Assembly: GCA_002869305.1 (NCBI GenBank)
Contig: PKTC01000010.1
Coordinates: 1 to 13,541 of the forward strand
DNA: 13,541 nucleotides
Reading direction: 5' to 3'
From: Marinilabiliales bacterium
GTDB taxonomy: Bacteria; Bacteroidota; Bacteroidia; Bacteroidales; UBA12077
Positions 5,793-13,064 of the stretch are shown here, piece by piece. Every line of letters starts with the position of its first letter. The stretch's first letter is position 1. Made by a program: the position numbers and the translations under genes. A model generated the notes under the pieces. That model saw only the letters and a list, made by a program, of their open reading frames with translations, ran no database searches and was not told the origin of the DNA.

Positions 5793-8504
5793 ATGAAAAA
5801 AATATTATTCCTGATTGCTGGAATGTTCTGGTTTTTCTATACCAATGCAGACATTCCAACCGGATATTACAGCACTACTGATGGATTGACCGAAGAGGCG
5901 TTACGAGCAGCTCTACATAATATTATCGACGATCATATTGTTAAAACATATGGTGATGCGCGCTATATTCTAGATGACTCTGATAAAGATCCTAATAACA
6001 ATAGCAACCTTATTCTGATTTACACTGGAACTAGCGTTTCAAGCAATTGGGATGCAGGCGCCACCTGGAATAGAGAACATATTTGGTCAAAATCTCATGG
6101 ATTCCCCGATGAAGGGACTGATATTCCTTACAGTGATTTACATAACCTGAAACCAAGCTATCCATCTGTAAACACTGATAGAAGTGATAAGGATTTTGAT
6201 GAAGGAGGAGAGCAGCATGACGTAGCTACAGAATGTTTCTTTACATCAACAACCTGGGAACCAAGAGATGATGTAAAAGGAGATGTTGCTCGAATAATGT
6301 TATATATGGTAGTAAGATATGAAGGTGATGCTACCGGAGAACCAGATCTTGAATTGGTTGATGAAATCACATCATATCCAGATCCTGAGTTTGGAGTTTT
6401 TAGCACCCTGTTAAAATGGCATTATGAGGATCCTGTTGATGATTTTGAAAGAAATCGTAATAATGTAATTTATTCATACCAGGAAAATAGGAATCCTTTT
6501 ATCGATCACCCTGAATTTGTTTCTTTAATTTGGGGTGGCGGAAACTCAAATCCATCGCCAACAATTTCTGATGCCATTACTATACCAAGTATTCCAAATG
6601 ATTCAGAGGTTGTTGATGTTTCAGCCACTATAACGGATGATGGAGAAATTGAAAGTGCAGAAATCCATTGGGGACTTATTTCAGGAGCTTTACTTGACAC
6701 TATTCCGATGAATAATACTTCAGGCAATGTATATACAACAAGCACTTCCATCTCTAGTCAAACGGATGGAACTATTGTTTATTATGAAATATATGCAACC
6801 GACGATTCAAGTGGCATCACAGTTTCAGAAGAATATAATTATACGGTTGACAATAATCCTCCCGATATTATTCTGGATGAAAAATTTACCTCATGTCCAT
6901 TATCAGGATGGACCAATTATAGTGTTTCCGGATCTGAAAACTGGGAATGCAGTGATTATGGGTATCTAGAAATTAATGCATACGGAGCCACAGGCGCCAG
7001 TGATGATTGGTTTATATCTCCATCTATTAATATGGAATTATACTCTGACGAGTACTTAACATTTAAAAGCTGGACCAAATATACAGATACTTCGTATCCT
7101 ACAATAGAGCTAAAGTATTCAATTGATTATTCAGGTAGTGGAGATCCAACGGTTGCAACGTGGTCTGATTTATCTGCAACATGGTCAGCTGAAGATTCCC
7201 AAGAATGGACTAACTCTGGCGAAATTGACTTATCATCCATTTCTGGAACTAATTTTTATATCGCTTTTAGATATACCTCTTCAGGAACAGCATCTGGACA
7301 ATGCGCTATTTGGGAAATTGACGACATTTACATGTCAGAAAAATCAAATCTTTTACCGATAATAAATCAAATATCTCATACTCCAGAGAACCCAACTGAA
7401 AGCCAGGACATTACAATTCAAGCAAATATAACAGATGCAGATGGAACCATTTCATCAGCTAATATTAAATGGGGAACTTCAAGTGGTTCATATCCAAACA
7501 CCGTTCCAATGAGTAATACAAACGATGAATATTCAGGAATAATTCCATCGCAAACAGGAGGAACATTTATATATTATATTATTGAAGCTACAGATGACGA
7601 CATGGAAATTAAAAAATCGGGAGAAAATATCGTGTCAATTAATAGCAATGGGAATAATATTCCTCAAATATCGAATATTACCATAAATCCTGAACAGCCA
7701 GGATCATCCGATAATGTATCGGTCATTGCAACTATAACAGATTCTGATGGTACTATTTCAATTGCACAAATGATTTGGGGGACCACTTCTGGCAATTACG
7801 AATTTACGATGGATATGACAAATACTGGAGATGAATTCTCAGGATTTATTCCATCGAGAGACGAAGACACCCAAATATATTTCATTATTAAAGCAATTGA
7901 TAACAATGGTGGATTAGTTCAATCTGCAGAAAATAATTACATGGTGAATAATCCTCCTGTTATTACAAATGTGTCATTTGCACCTGAGAATCCAACGAAA
8001 GATGATAATGTTGTGGTTTCTGCAGATATTTCGGATGAAAACGGAGCGATTGCAACAGCTATACTCAAATGGAAAAAGATTAATGGATCATATTCAGATC
8101 TTACGATGGTAGCTTCTGGCAATATTTATGAAGCAACTATACCGAAGCAAGAATCGGGAGATAGCATTATATTTATGATTACAGCAACGGATAGCAATGG
8201 AAAAGATGCTAGCTACTCGTCTGGATATATTGTTGAAAGTGCAGACGGAATATCAGACGTAACAGAAAATAATCTTTTAGTTTACCCTAATCCCGCCAGT
8301 GAAAAAATTAACATAAGTATTCAAAATTATTCTGGTGAATTAGATGTGCAAATATGCAATTTAGAAGGTAAAGTTGTTTATTCCGAAAAGCTAATGGGAA
8401 ATAAAACAAATGAAATTTCTATAAATAAGATGAAAAGGGGAATGTATATTCTTAAAGTAATTTATGGCACTAGTTATAGCACACAAAAGCTTTTACTAAA
8501 ATAA
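5793..8504 (+). CDS. Secreted endonuclease I with Ig-like repeats, a jelly-roll-like module and a T9SS sorting domain
   Basis: 903 residues. The signal peptide is 1-19 (cleavage near TNA/D). The endonuclease I domain (21-248) has the catalytic NREHIW with Glu95 and His96, DLHNL at 115-119, and VNTDRS with Asn127, matching the Mg-binding beta-beta-alpha-metal nucleases (E. coli EndA, Vibrio Vvn). These cut DNA, and often RNA, without sequence preference. Next come an Ig-like unit (about 255-352), a module of the choice-of-anchor J / cleaved-adhesin kind (about 360-515, DDWFISPSI), three tandem Ig-like units (520-617, 622-717, 719-814), and a type A T9SS domain from 826 to the end (LLVYPNPASEKI, RGMYILKV, KLLLK). 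The enzyme should cross the outer membrane by T9SS and be released or anchored. EndA is about 235 residues, so most of this protein is accessory. The ATG at 5793 starts the signal peptide; no Shine-Dalgarno is seen. A strong terminator follows. Confidence 0.95.
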   Translation: MKKILFLIAGMFWFFYTNADIPTGYYSTTDGLTEEALRAALHNIIDDHIVKTYGDARYILDDSDKDPNNNSNLILIYTGTSVSSNWDAGATWNREHIWSKSHGFPDEGTDIPYSDLHNLKPSYPSVNTDRSDKDFDEGGEQHDVATECFFTSTTWEPRDDVKGDVARIMLYMVVRYEGDATGEPDLELVDEITSYPDPEFGVFSTLLKWHYEDPVDDFERNRNNVIYSYQENRNPFIDHPEFVSLIWGGGNSNPSPTISDAITIPSIPNDSEVVDVSATITDDGEIESAEIHWGLISGALLDTIPMNNTSGNVYTTSTSISSQTDGTIVYYEIYATDDSSGITVSEEYNYTVDNNPPDIILDEKFTSCPLSGWTNYSVSGSENWECSDYGYLEINAYGATGASDDWFISPSINMELYSDEYLTFKSWTKYTDTSYPTIELKYSIDYSGSGDPTVATWSDLSATWSAEDSQEWTNSGEIDLSSISGTNFYIAFRYTSSGTASGQCAIWEIDDIYMSEKSNLLPIINQISHTPENPTESQDITIQANITDADGTISSANIKWGTSSGSYPNTVPMSNTNDEYSGIIPSQTGGTFIYYIIEATDDDMEIKKSGENIVSINSNGNNIPQISNITINPEQPGSSDNVSVIATITDSDGTISIAQMIWGTTSGNYEFTMDMTNTGDEFSGFIPSRDEDTQIYFIIKAIDNNGGLVQSAENNYMVNNPPVITNVSFAPENPTKDDNVVVSADISDENGAIATAILKWKKINGSYSDLTMVASGNIYEATIPKQESGDSIIFMITATDSNGKDASYSSGYIVESADGISDVTENNLLVYPNPASEKINISIQNYSGELDVQICNLEGKVVYSEKLMGNKTNEISINKMKRGMYILKVIYGTSYSTQKLLLK
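7350..8234 (+). repeat. Three tandem Ig-like repeats coded within the endonuclease gene
   Basis: Protein repeats of about 95-98 residues at 520-617, 622-717 and 719-814 share PENPT or PEQPG near the start, then I.D.DGTI..A...WGT.SG.Y, M.NT.DE.SG.IPS, and (I)YFII.A.D..G. A fourth, more diverged copy lies at about 255-352, before the jelly-roll-like module. They are probably spacers or carbohydrate/surface-binding modules. DNA identity is only partial, so the duplications are not recent. Confidence 0.75.
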
Positions 8505-8520
8505 GCAAATAGAAAATATA

Positions 8521-8552
8521 AAAAAAAGAGGCTTTAGTAAGCCTCTTTTTTT
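8521..8552 (+). terminator. Intrinsic terminator of the endonuclease gene
   Basis: A 14-bp stem (8521-8534 with 8539-8552) has a 4-nt loop and a seven-T 3' arm, 16 nt past the stop. The GAGGC/GCCTC core gives it its strength, and the A run at 8521-8527 would give partial activity in the opposite direction too. Confidence 0.92.
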
Positions 8553-8786
8553 GATTCCTTAGAGAATGATTTATATAATAATGGGACATCTATATATAGA
8601 ACTATGCAAACTTTCACTATTTATAACCTAAGTATAATCCATTTTACACCTTTCATATAGACAGCGTAAAATATAGTTACCTTTAATTGGATTATAAAAA
8701 TTTGATTCCCTCTTCAGCTAGAATGACCTATTTGGATAAACCGATCAAATAATGATAGCGCCAAACTTGATTTTTAGATCTAATAA
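8553..8786. other. Intergenic spacer between two convergent terminators
   Basis: About 230 bp of A/T-rich sequence separate the endonuclease terminator from the lipoprotein terminator. I see no ORF with a believable start, no tRNA-like fold, and no repeat or promoter match worth calling. Confidence 0.6.
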
Positions 8787-8813
8787 AAAAAGAGGGCTAA
8801 AAAAGCCCTCTTT
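8782..8813 (-). terminator. Intrinsic terminator of the receptor-lipoprotein operon
   Basis: A perfect 10-bp stem (AAAGAGGGCT at 8789-8798 with AGCCCTCTTT at 8804-8813) encloses five A's. On the minus strand it is followed by a T run (A's at 8785-8791). It lies 22 nt past the lipoprotein stop. Confidence 0.9.
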
Positions 8814-8835
8814 AAAGTTTATCTTCTTGACCGTT

Positions 8836-10131
8836 TTATTGCAAGTTAGGTCCGTCAACTAATTCAAATGCTAAAGGAGATTCGGTTGTTACCTTAAATC
8901 TCATTGAGTATGTTGCATCTGCTCCACTATACGTGTCGTAAACAACAACATAGAACATATCAACTCCATTAACTAAGATTGTTGCATTTGGAAATATTTC
9001 AGGAAGCAACACTGTAGCTAACGCTTCTTCAACTGCTTCTTCCCAGCTATCAAATTCTTGATCATTCCATTTTCCACTGCGGGTATCAAAGTTATTGTAA
9101 TAAGAACCTGCTCCATAATAGAATTCCTGTGTTCCATAACTGTCGATATAGCTCTCACCAAAGGTAGCTTCTACATAATCAACTATTAATTGAAAATCGG
9201 AACTTCCCATGGTATATGTTTCAGTTGGATCAAAAACCCAACCTTCGCCATTGTGAATAAATTGATTCGTAACTTCCTCGATAGCATCGTATTCTGTCCA
9301 ATCTGTTCCATCATAATGATATTCCTTAGCATATGTATTTGTACTTCCGGAATAATACTTATAAACAATAACTTTTACGTCACCAGATTGAGCATAAGGA
9401 AACTTAATCTTTAAGAAGGCTGGTAAATAATCTGAAGGAGGAGCAGAACTTGAAAAGTTATTGTAAGCTCCTGGATCACCCATGCTATCATAATCGTCAT
9501 CGCTTAATACATAAACACCCTCAATTGGAGACCATTCGGTTCCATCAAAACTATAATAATCTGTAAAACTAGATACAGTTCCACTATAATAATCATAAGT
9601 AATAGCAACCATGTCGTCAGCTTCGGCATCTGGATATTTTGTTAACAACCAATCTGGCAGATAATCTTCTGGTTCATCATAACTTGAAAAATTATGATAA
9701 CCACCAGGACCAGGTCCCATTGCTTCATAATCAGCATCTACTAATTCGTATGCTGTTGCACTTCCAAAATTATCTAAGTAGTCTAAACCACCGATATAAT
9801 TATTATATGTAACAGTTGCTACGGATCCATCTTTTAAAAGACCATAAGCCTCTTCAATAACATAAGGAACATAATCTTCAGCTGCAAAATACATGTTAAA
9901 TGCTTCCATATCTTCAATGTTTTCAGCATTTGTTGTATCATCCGAGGTTACAGCATCTTTTATGGCATAACCTGAAGCTGCAGCATAATCATCAGTAGTG
10001 AAAGTAAAAGAAACTTCCGCATTTACCGGATCTACGTTTTCATCAATTTCGTCGTAGATATCTTCCATTGGATCGCAAGCGTTAAAAACGACCAAGGATA
10101 ATAATATAAATATTGATAATATCTTTTTAAT
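8836..10131 (-). CDS. Repetitive acidic surface lipoprotein, partner of the TonB receptor; probable AUU start
   Basis: Function not recognised. Read from 10131 it has 431 residues and begins (M)KKILSIFILL, then LSLVVFNAC with lipid Cys19, a normal lipoprotein signal. No ATG, GTG or TTG can give this: upstream of the signal there is only ATT, ATT and then a TAA at 10137, and the TTG at 10095 would leave six residues before the Cys. AAAAGG lies 7 nt before the ATT at 10131. After the Cys comes DPMEDIYDEIDE, acidic like the surface-export signals known for Bacteroidota lipoproteins. The body is rich in Asp, Glu and Tyr. Two clear repeats of about 76 residues (127-202 and 206-282) share DY..MG, Y.NFSS, DYLP..L..K(Y/F)P, YYSG and DGT.W; a diverged third lies at about 300-424. 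There is no SusD signature. It lies 21 bp after the receptor stop, so the two are probably co-transcribed. It may be a receptor lid or ligand-binding partner (inference). Confidence 0.8.
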   Translation of the reverse strand: MKKILSIFILLSLVVFNACDPMEDIYDEIDENVDPVNAEVSFTFTTDDYAAASGYAIKDAVTSDDTTNAENIEDMEAFNMYFAAEDYVPYVIEEAYGLLKDGSVATVTYNNYIGGLDYLDNFGSATAYELVDADYEAMGPGPGGYHNFSSYDEPEDYLPDWLLTKYPDAEADDMVAITYDYYSGTVSSFTDYYSFDGTEWSPIEGVYVLSDDDYDSMGDPGAYNNFSSSAPPSDYLPAFLKIKFPYAQSGDVKVIVYKYYSGSTNTYAKEYHYDGTDWTEYDAIEEVTNQFIHNGEGWVFDPTETYTMGSSDFQLIVDYVEATFGESYIDSYGTQEFYYGAGSYYNNFDTRSGKWNDQEFDSWEEAVEEALATVLLPEIFPNATILVNGVDMFYVVVYDTYSGADATYSMRFKVTTESPLAFELVDGPNLQ

Positions 10132-10138
10132 AATTTAA

Positions 10139-10144
10139 CCTTTT
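10139..10144 (-). promoter_or_regulatory. Shine-Dalgarno-like AAAAGG that decides the lipoprotein start
   Basis: The minus strand reads AAAAGG ending at 10139, 7 nt before the ATT codon at 10129-10131 and 4 nt before the other ATT at 10132-10134. A purine-rich ribosome site at ideal distance is unusual in this window and supports initiation at 10131 rather than at the TTG at 10095. Confidence 0.5.
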
Positions 10145-10152
10145 TTACTTAA

Positions 10153-12786
10153 TTAAAATCTAAGTTTTAAACCTACTGACCAAGAACGTCCCCAACCATA
10201 ATAAACTCTTGCAGATTGCCATTGATGGTCTCCACCGTCAGTTGCATCTGAAATATATTCACTATCTAATAGGTTGTTTACATTCATAAACAAGGTTGCT
10301 TTTAAATCAGAAACCTCAAAATTATAACTTAGGTTTACATCTACTAAACTATAAGAAGGTAGTTCCCATGAATCAGCGTTGCTTTCACCAGCAGCAGGAG
10401 CAGCACCTCTGTCTAATGGATCAAAATCTGCGAATAAATTAGTATAGTAATTATAATCAGCTCCAAGTCTTAATCCTTTTAAAAACTCATAGTTAACTCC
10501 AAGAGCTGCTGTCGTTTGAGCTGCATCACCAACTCGAATGTCTTTAACATATAAATCAACAGTTGCTATTTCAACCTGGTTTTCGTCAAAAACTCCAACA
10601 TCTAATACATCATTTTGCCATCTCCAATCTCCTAATGATAAGAAACCGGTTACTTCTAATGCACTTATTGGTTTTGCAATAAAGTCCATTTCAACACCCA
10701 TGTGAACAGCATCAACACCTAAGATATTAGCAATATAATATTCTCCAGGAACTTGAGACGGGAATGAACGTGTAAACGTTTTATCACCCCATTTTGTGTA
10801 ATAACCGTTTATGTTAGCAGATATAATACTAGATCTGAAACCGTAACCTAATTCGAAACTAAATACTTTTTCGTTTTCTGCTTTATCGTTAACCAAATTG
10901 ATATAGTTCAAGAATACTGCATCAAAATCTGGCTGACGCTCAAAATAACCAGTATTAAAGAATACATTATGGTTATCAGTTAAGTTATAGTTTGCACCAC
11001 CTTTAATCATATAACCAAAGAAACTTTGCCAGTCGGATTCCTGACCCTTCATGGCTTCGTCAAATTTGGTTTGACCAAGATCGTCAACATATTGCTGTTC
11101 TAATGCTGCACTTCCATCGATCTGATTGATTAAGTCATCAGTAAAATAGTTAAAATAATCAACTCTTTTGTACGACTTATCAGAAACTGATAACGAAACA
11201 AACGATGATAATTTATCTAATTTATACTCAACCTGACCAAATACTCCTGCCCATGCAACAAGACCATCGTTGTAATATGCAATTTTATCACCTTCTTTGG
11301 TTATTTTTGTAGTATTGTTATAGTCAGAATCATCCATGTAGAATTCTCCACCTAATAAATCAAGCACCTCTCTGTAATGCTCACCTTTATAGTAACGACC
11401 ATCAATTCCTACCATATAATCTAAGTTACCTAGATCTTTATTGTAAGTTGAAATAATACCATACCAATTATGATTATTAACAGAAGATCTCATTAAAGCA
11501 CTTGAACCGAAAACTCCACCATCCGCAATGTTTTCATCAACAATACGGTCAAAATCAACTTGTCCTTCTCTTTTATAGGTGTAAAATTTGTCATCTTCTT
11601 CACCAATAGGACCTGTTCCACCACCTGTACCAACAGAAGCATAAATTGCAGTTATCATGCTAGTACTCTCATTGATTGTGTAAAAATGATTTAAAATAGC
11701 CTGAGGTTTATGGTAGAAATTCTTTCTTAAATAATATACTTCTCCATTCTTGTATCCCCAATCTGAATTATATCTAATTCCTTCTTCCTTGAAAGTTTCA
11801 ATGGATTGCTCCGAAGTTCTTTGTCCGTGCCATTGTGGTGCTCCAAATAAAGAAAATGCAACGGTATGCTTATCATTTAACCTTTTAGAAATATTAGCAA
11901 AGTAAGAATACGACTCAAATTGAGTTCCGTCAACAAAACCATCACCTTCAGATTTTGCTAAAGATATGGTTGTAGCCCAATTATTTTCGGATAAACCTGT
12001 TGATAATGTAAATCCGTATTTATTATATCCATCGCTTCCAACTGTTGTAAACGCACTACCACCTCTTTTAGCATCAGTAGTTTTTGTAAGAACGTTCACA
12101 GTTCCACCTAATGAAGGCACAGCTACTTTTGAAGCTCCAAGACCTCTTTGTACCTGCATTGAACGAGTAACATCAGCTAAACCAGCCCATTTTGACCAGT
12201 ATACCCATCCGTTTTCCATATCGTTCACTGGTACACCATTAATCATGGTAGCAGTATTTCTTTGGTCGAAACCACGAATGTTAATTCGAGAGTCTCCAAA
12301 TGCACCACCCTGCTTAGTTGCATAAACACCAGGTGTTGACTTTAAAATCTCTGGATACTCCTGAGTTCCTAATTTCTCAGAAATTTGTAATGGAGTAATT
12401 GTTGAAACAGCAACCGGAGTTTCCCTTTGAATAGCTACAGAAGCCACTACTTTAACTTCGTTAAGGTTTACTGCGTCTGACTCCAGTGCAATTTTACCTA
12501 AATCCATATCTTCTCCAGTAACAGTTATATCCTGAACTACTTCGATATAACCTACGTAAGAAAGGATTAATTTTTGATTTCCAGATGGTACAGTTATTTT
12601 AAAACTACCATCCAAAGCGGTTGCTGTTCCGATGGTTGTACCATCAACAACAACTGACGCTCCAATAAGTACCTCATTGGTTTGCGCATCAATAAGAGTA
12701 CCTTTCACAGTTGATTGACTAAATGATGCAAATGAAACAAGCATCATTGCCAATAATAAAAATTTAACTTTTAAAATTTTCATCAT
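10153..12786 (-). CDS. TonB-dependent outer-membrane receptor with CarboxypepD_reg-like domain
   Basis: 877 residues. Residues 1-23 are a signal peptide (cleavage near SFS/Q). A CarboxypepD_reg-like beta-sandwich follows at about 26-101 (VKGTLIDAQTNEVLIGAS, TATALDGSFKI, LSYVGY). The plug is at about 115-235 (STPGVYATKQGG, INIRGFDQRNT, INGVPVNDMENG, GTVNVLTK), then the beta-barrel to the C-terminal Phe (SVGLKLRF). A barrel segment FGAPQWHGQR lies at 314-323. The protein imports a ligand across the outer membrane using TonB/ExbBD energy; those genes are not in the window. At 877 residues, with no SusD gene next to it, it is not a classical SusC; its downstream partner is the repetitive lipoprotein. 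The ligand cannot be read from the sequence. The start is one of two adjacent ATGs (12786, 12783). No Shine-Dalgarno is seen; a -7 promoter element lies 57 nt upstream. Confidence 0.95.
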   Translation of the reverse strand: MMKILKVKFLLLAMMLVSFASFSQSTVKGTLIDAQTNEVLIGASVVVDGTTIGTATALDGSFKITVPSGNQKLILSYVGYIEVVQDITVTGEDMDLGKIALESDAVNLNEVKVVASVAIQRETPVAVSTITPLQISEKLGTQEYPEILKSTPGVYATKQGGAFGDSRINIRGFDQRNTATMINGVPVNDMENGWVYWSKWAGLADVTRSMQVQRGLGASKVAVPSLGGTVNVLTKTTDAKRGGSAFTTVGSDGYNKYGFTLSTGLSENNWATTISLAKSEGDGFVDGTQFESYSYFANISKRLNDKHTVAFSLFGAPQWHGQRTSEQSIETFKEEGIRYNSDWGYKNGEVYYLRKNFYHKPQAILNHFYTINESTSMITAIYASVGTGGGTGPIGEEDDKFYTYKREGQVDFDRIVDENIADGGVFGSSALMRSSVNNHNWYGIISTYNKDLGNLDYMVGIDGRYYKGEHYREVLDLLGGEFYMDDSDYNNTTKITKEGDKIAYYNDGLVAWAGVFGQVEYKLDKLSSFVSLSVSDKSYKRVDYFNYFTDDLINQIDGSAALEQQYVDDLGQTKFDEAMKGQESDWQSFFGYMIKGGANYNLTDNHNVFFNTGYFERQPDFDAVFLNYINLVNDKAENEKVFSFELGYGFRSSIISANINGYYTKWGDKTFTRSFPSQVPGEYYIANILGVDAVHMGVEMDFIAKPISALEVTGFLSLGDWRWQNDVLDVGVFDENQVEIATVDLYVKDIRVGDAAQTTAALGVNYEFLKGLRLGADYNYYTNLFADFDPLDRGAAPAAGESNADSWELPSYSLVDVNLSYNFEVSDLKATLFMNVNNLLDSEYISDATDGGDHQWQSARVYYGWGRSWSVGLKLRF

Positions 12787-12842
12787 AGAATTGTTTTAAG
12801 GTTTGGGTTTATATTAATTTTAATTTAAAATTTTCAAGAATA

Positions 12843-12870
12843 CAAAAGTAGACTTTATTGGAACATCAAA
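12843..12870 (-). promoter_or_regulatory. Candidate promoter of the receptor-lipoprotein operon
   Basis: On the minus strand TACTTTTG (12850 to 12843) matches TAnnTTTG exactly, 56 nt before the receptor ATG. TTTG (12870 to 12867) precedes it by 16 nt, one less than the range reported for Flavobacterium promoters. Its position and the paired elements make it the best promoter candidate for a gene in this window. Confidence 0.5.
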
Positions 12871-12932
12871 TATATTGAAAATATTAAGTTTTCATTAAAT
12901 ATGCCTATTTAATATATTAACATTTCTTAACA

Positions 12933-12963
12933 TTTAGAAAATTACGAAAAGTCTTTATTTTTG
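12933..12963 (+). promoter_or_regulatory. Weak candidate rightward promoter, antisense to the kinase 3' end
   Basis: TTTA (12933-12936), a 19-nt spacer, then TATTTTTG (12956-12963), an exact -7 match with one mismatch in the -33 TTTG. It would transcribe toward and against the 3' end of the autokinase gene. No believable gene follows. It could be chance in such A/T-rich DNA. Confidence 0.22.
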
Positions 12964-13027
12964 GGGCAAACGTAACAGTTGAAGCAAGTCAATTAACTAA
13001 ATGTTAATAACTTCTATCGTGAGAACG

Positions 13028-13064
13028 AAACAATTCCAAAATGTTTTATTGGAAATAATTGTTT
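13028..13064 (-). terminator. Imperfect inverted repeat at the autokinase stop, possible weak terminator
   Basis: AAACAATTCCAA (13028-13039) can pair with the segment 13049-13064 if a three-base bulge is allowed. The right arm reaches into the autokinase stop codon. It is A/T-rich, and on the minus strand it is followed only by TTTCGTTC, so it is much weaker than the other terminators here. Confidence 0.28.

Noticed and set aside
10093..10095. TTG as the start of the repetitive lipoprotein
   Set aside because: It leaves only six residues before the lipid Cys, with no charged n-region, while an intact signal peptide lies in frame upstream.
11966..12325. 119-codon rightward ORF inside the TonB receptor gene
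   Set aside because: Antisense shadow of the plug-domain coding region, which has unmistakable family motifs; the rightward protein has no recognisable features, promoter or ribosome site.
10153..12786. Classical SusC/SusD polysaccharide utilisation pair
   Set aside because: The receptor is shorter than typical SusC and the adjacent lipoprotein has a tandem-repeat architecture with no SusD features; no glycoside hydrolase is nearby.
4036..13011. GTTAATAAC or its reverse complement at 4036-4044, 4151-4159 and 13003-13011 as a regulator motif
   Set aside because: Such an A/T-rich 9-mer is expected about this often by chance here, and the spacing and orientation are irregular; it also fits DnaA boxes poorly.
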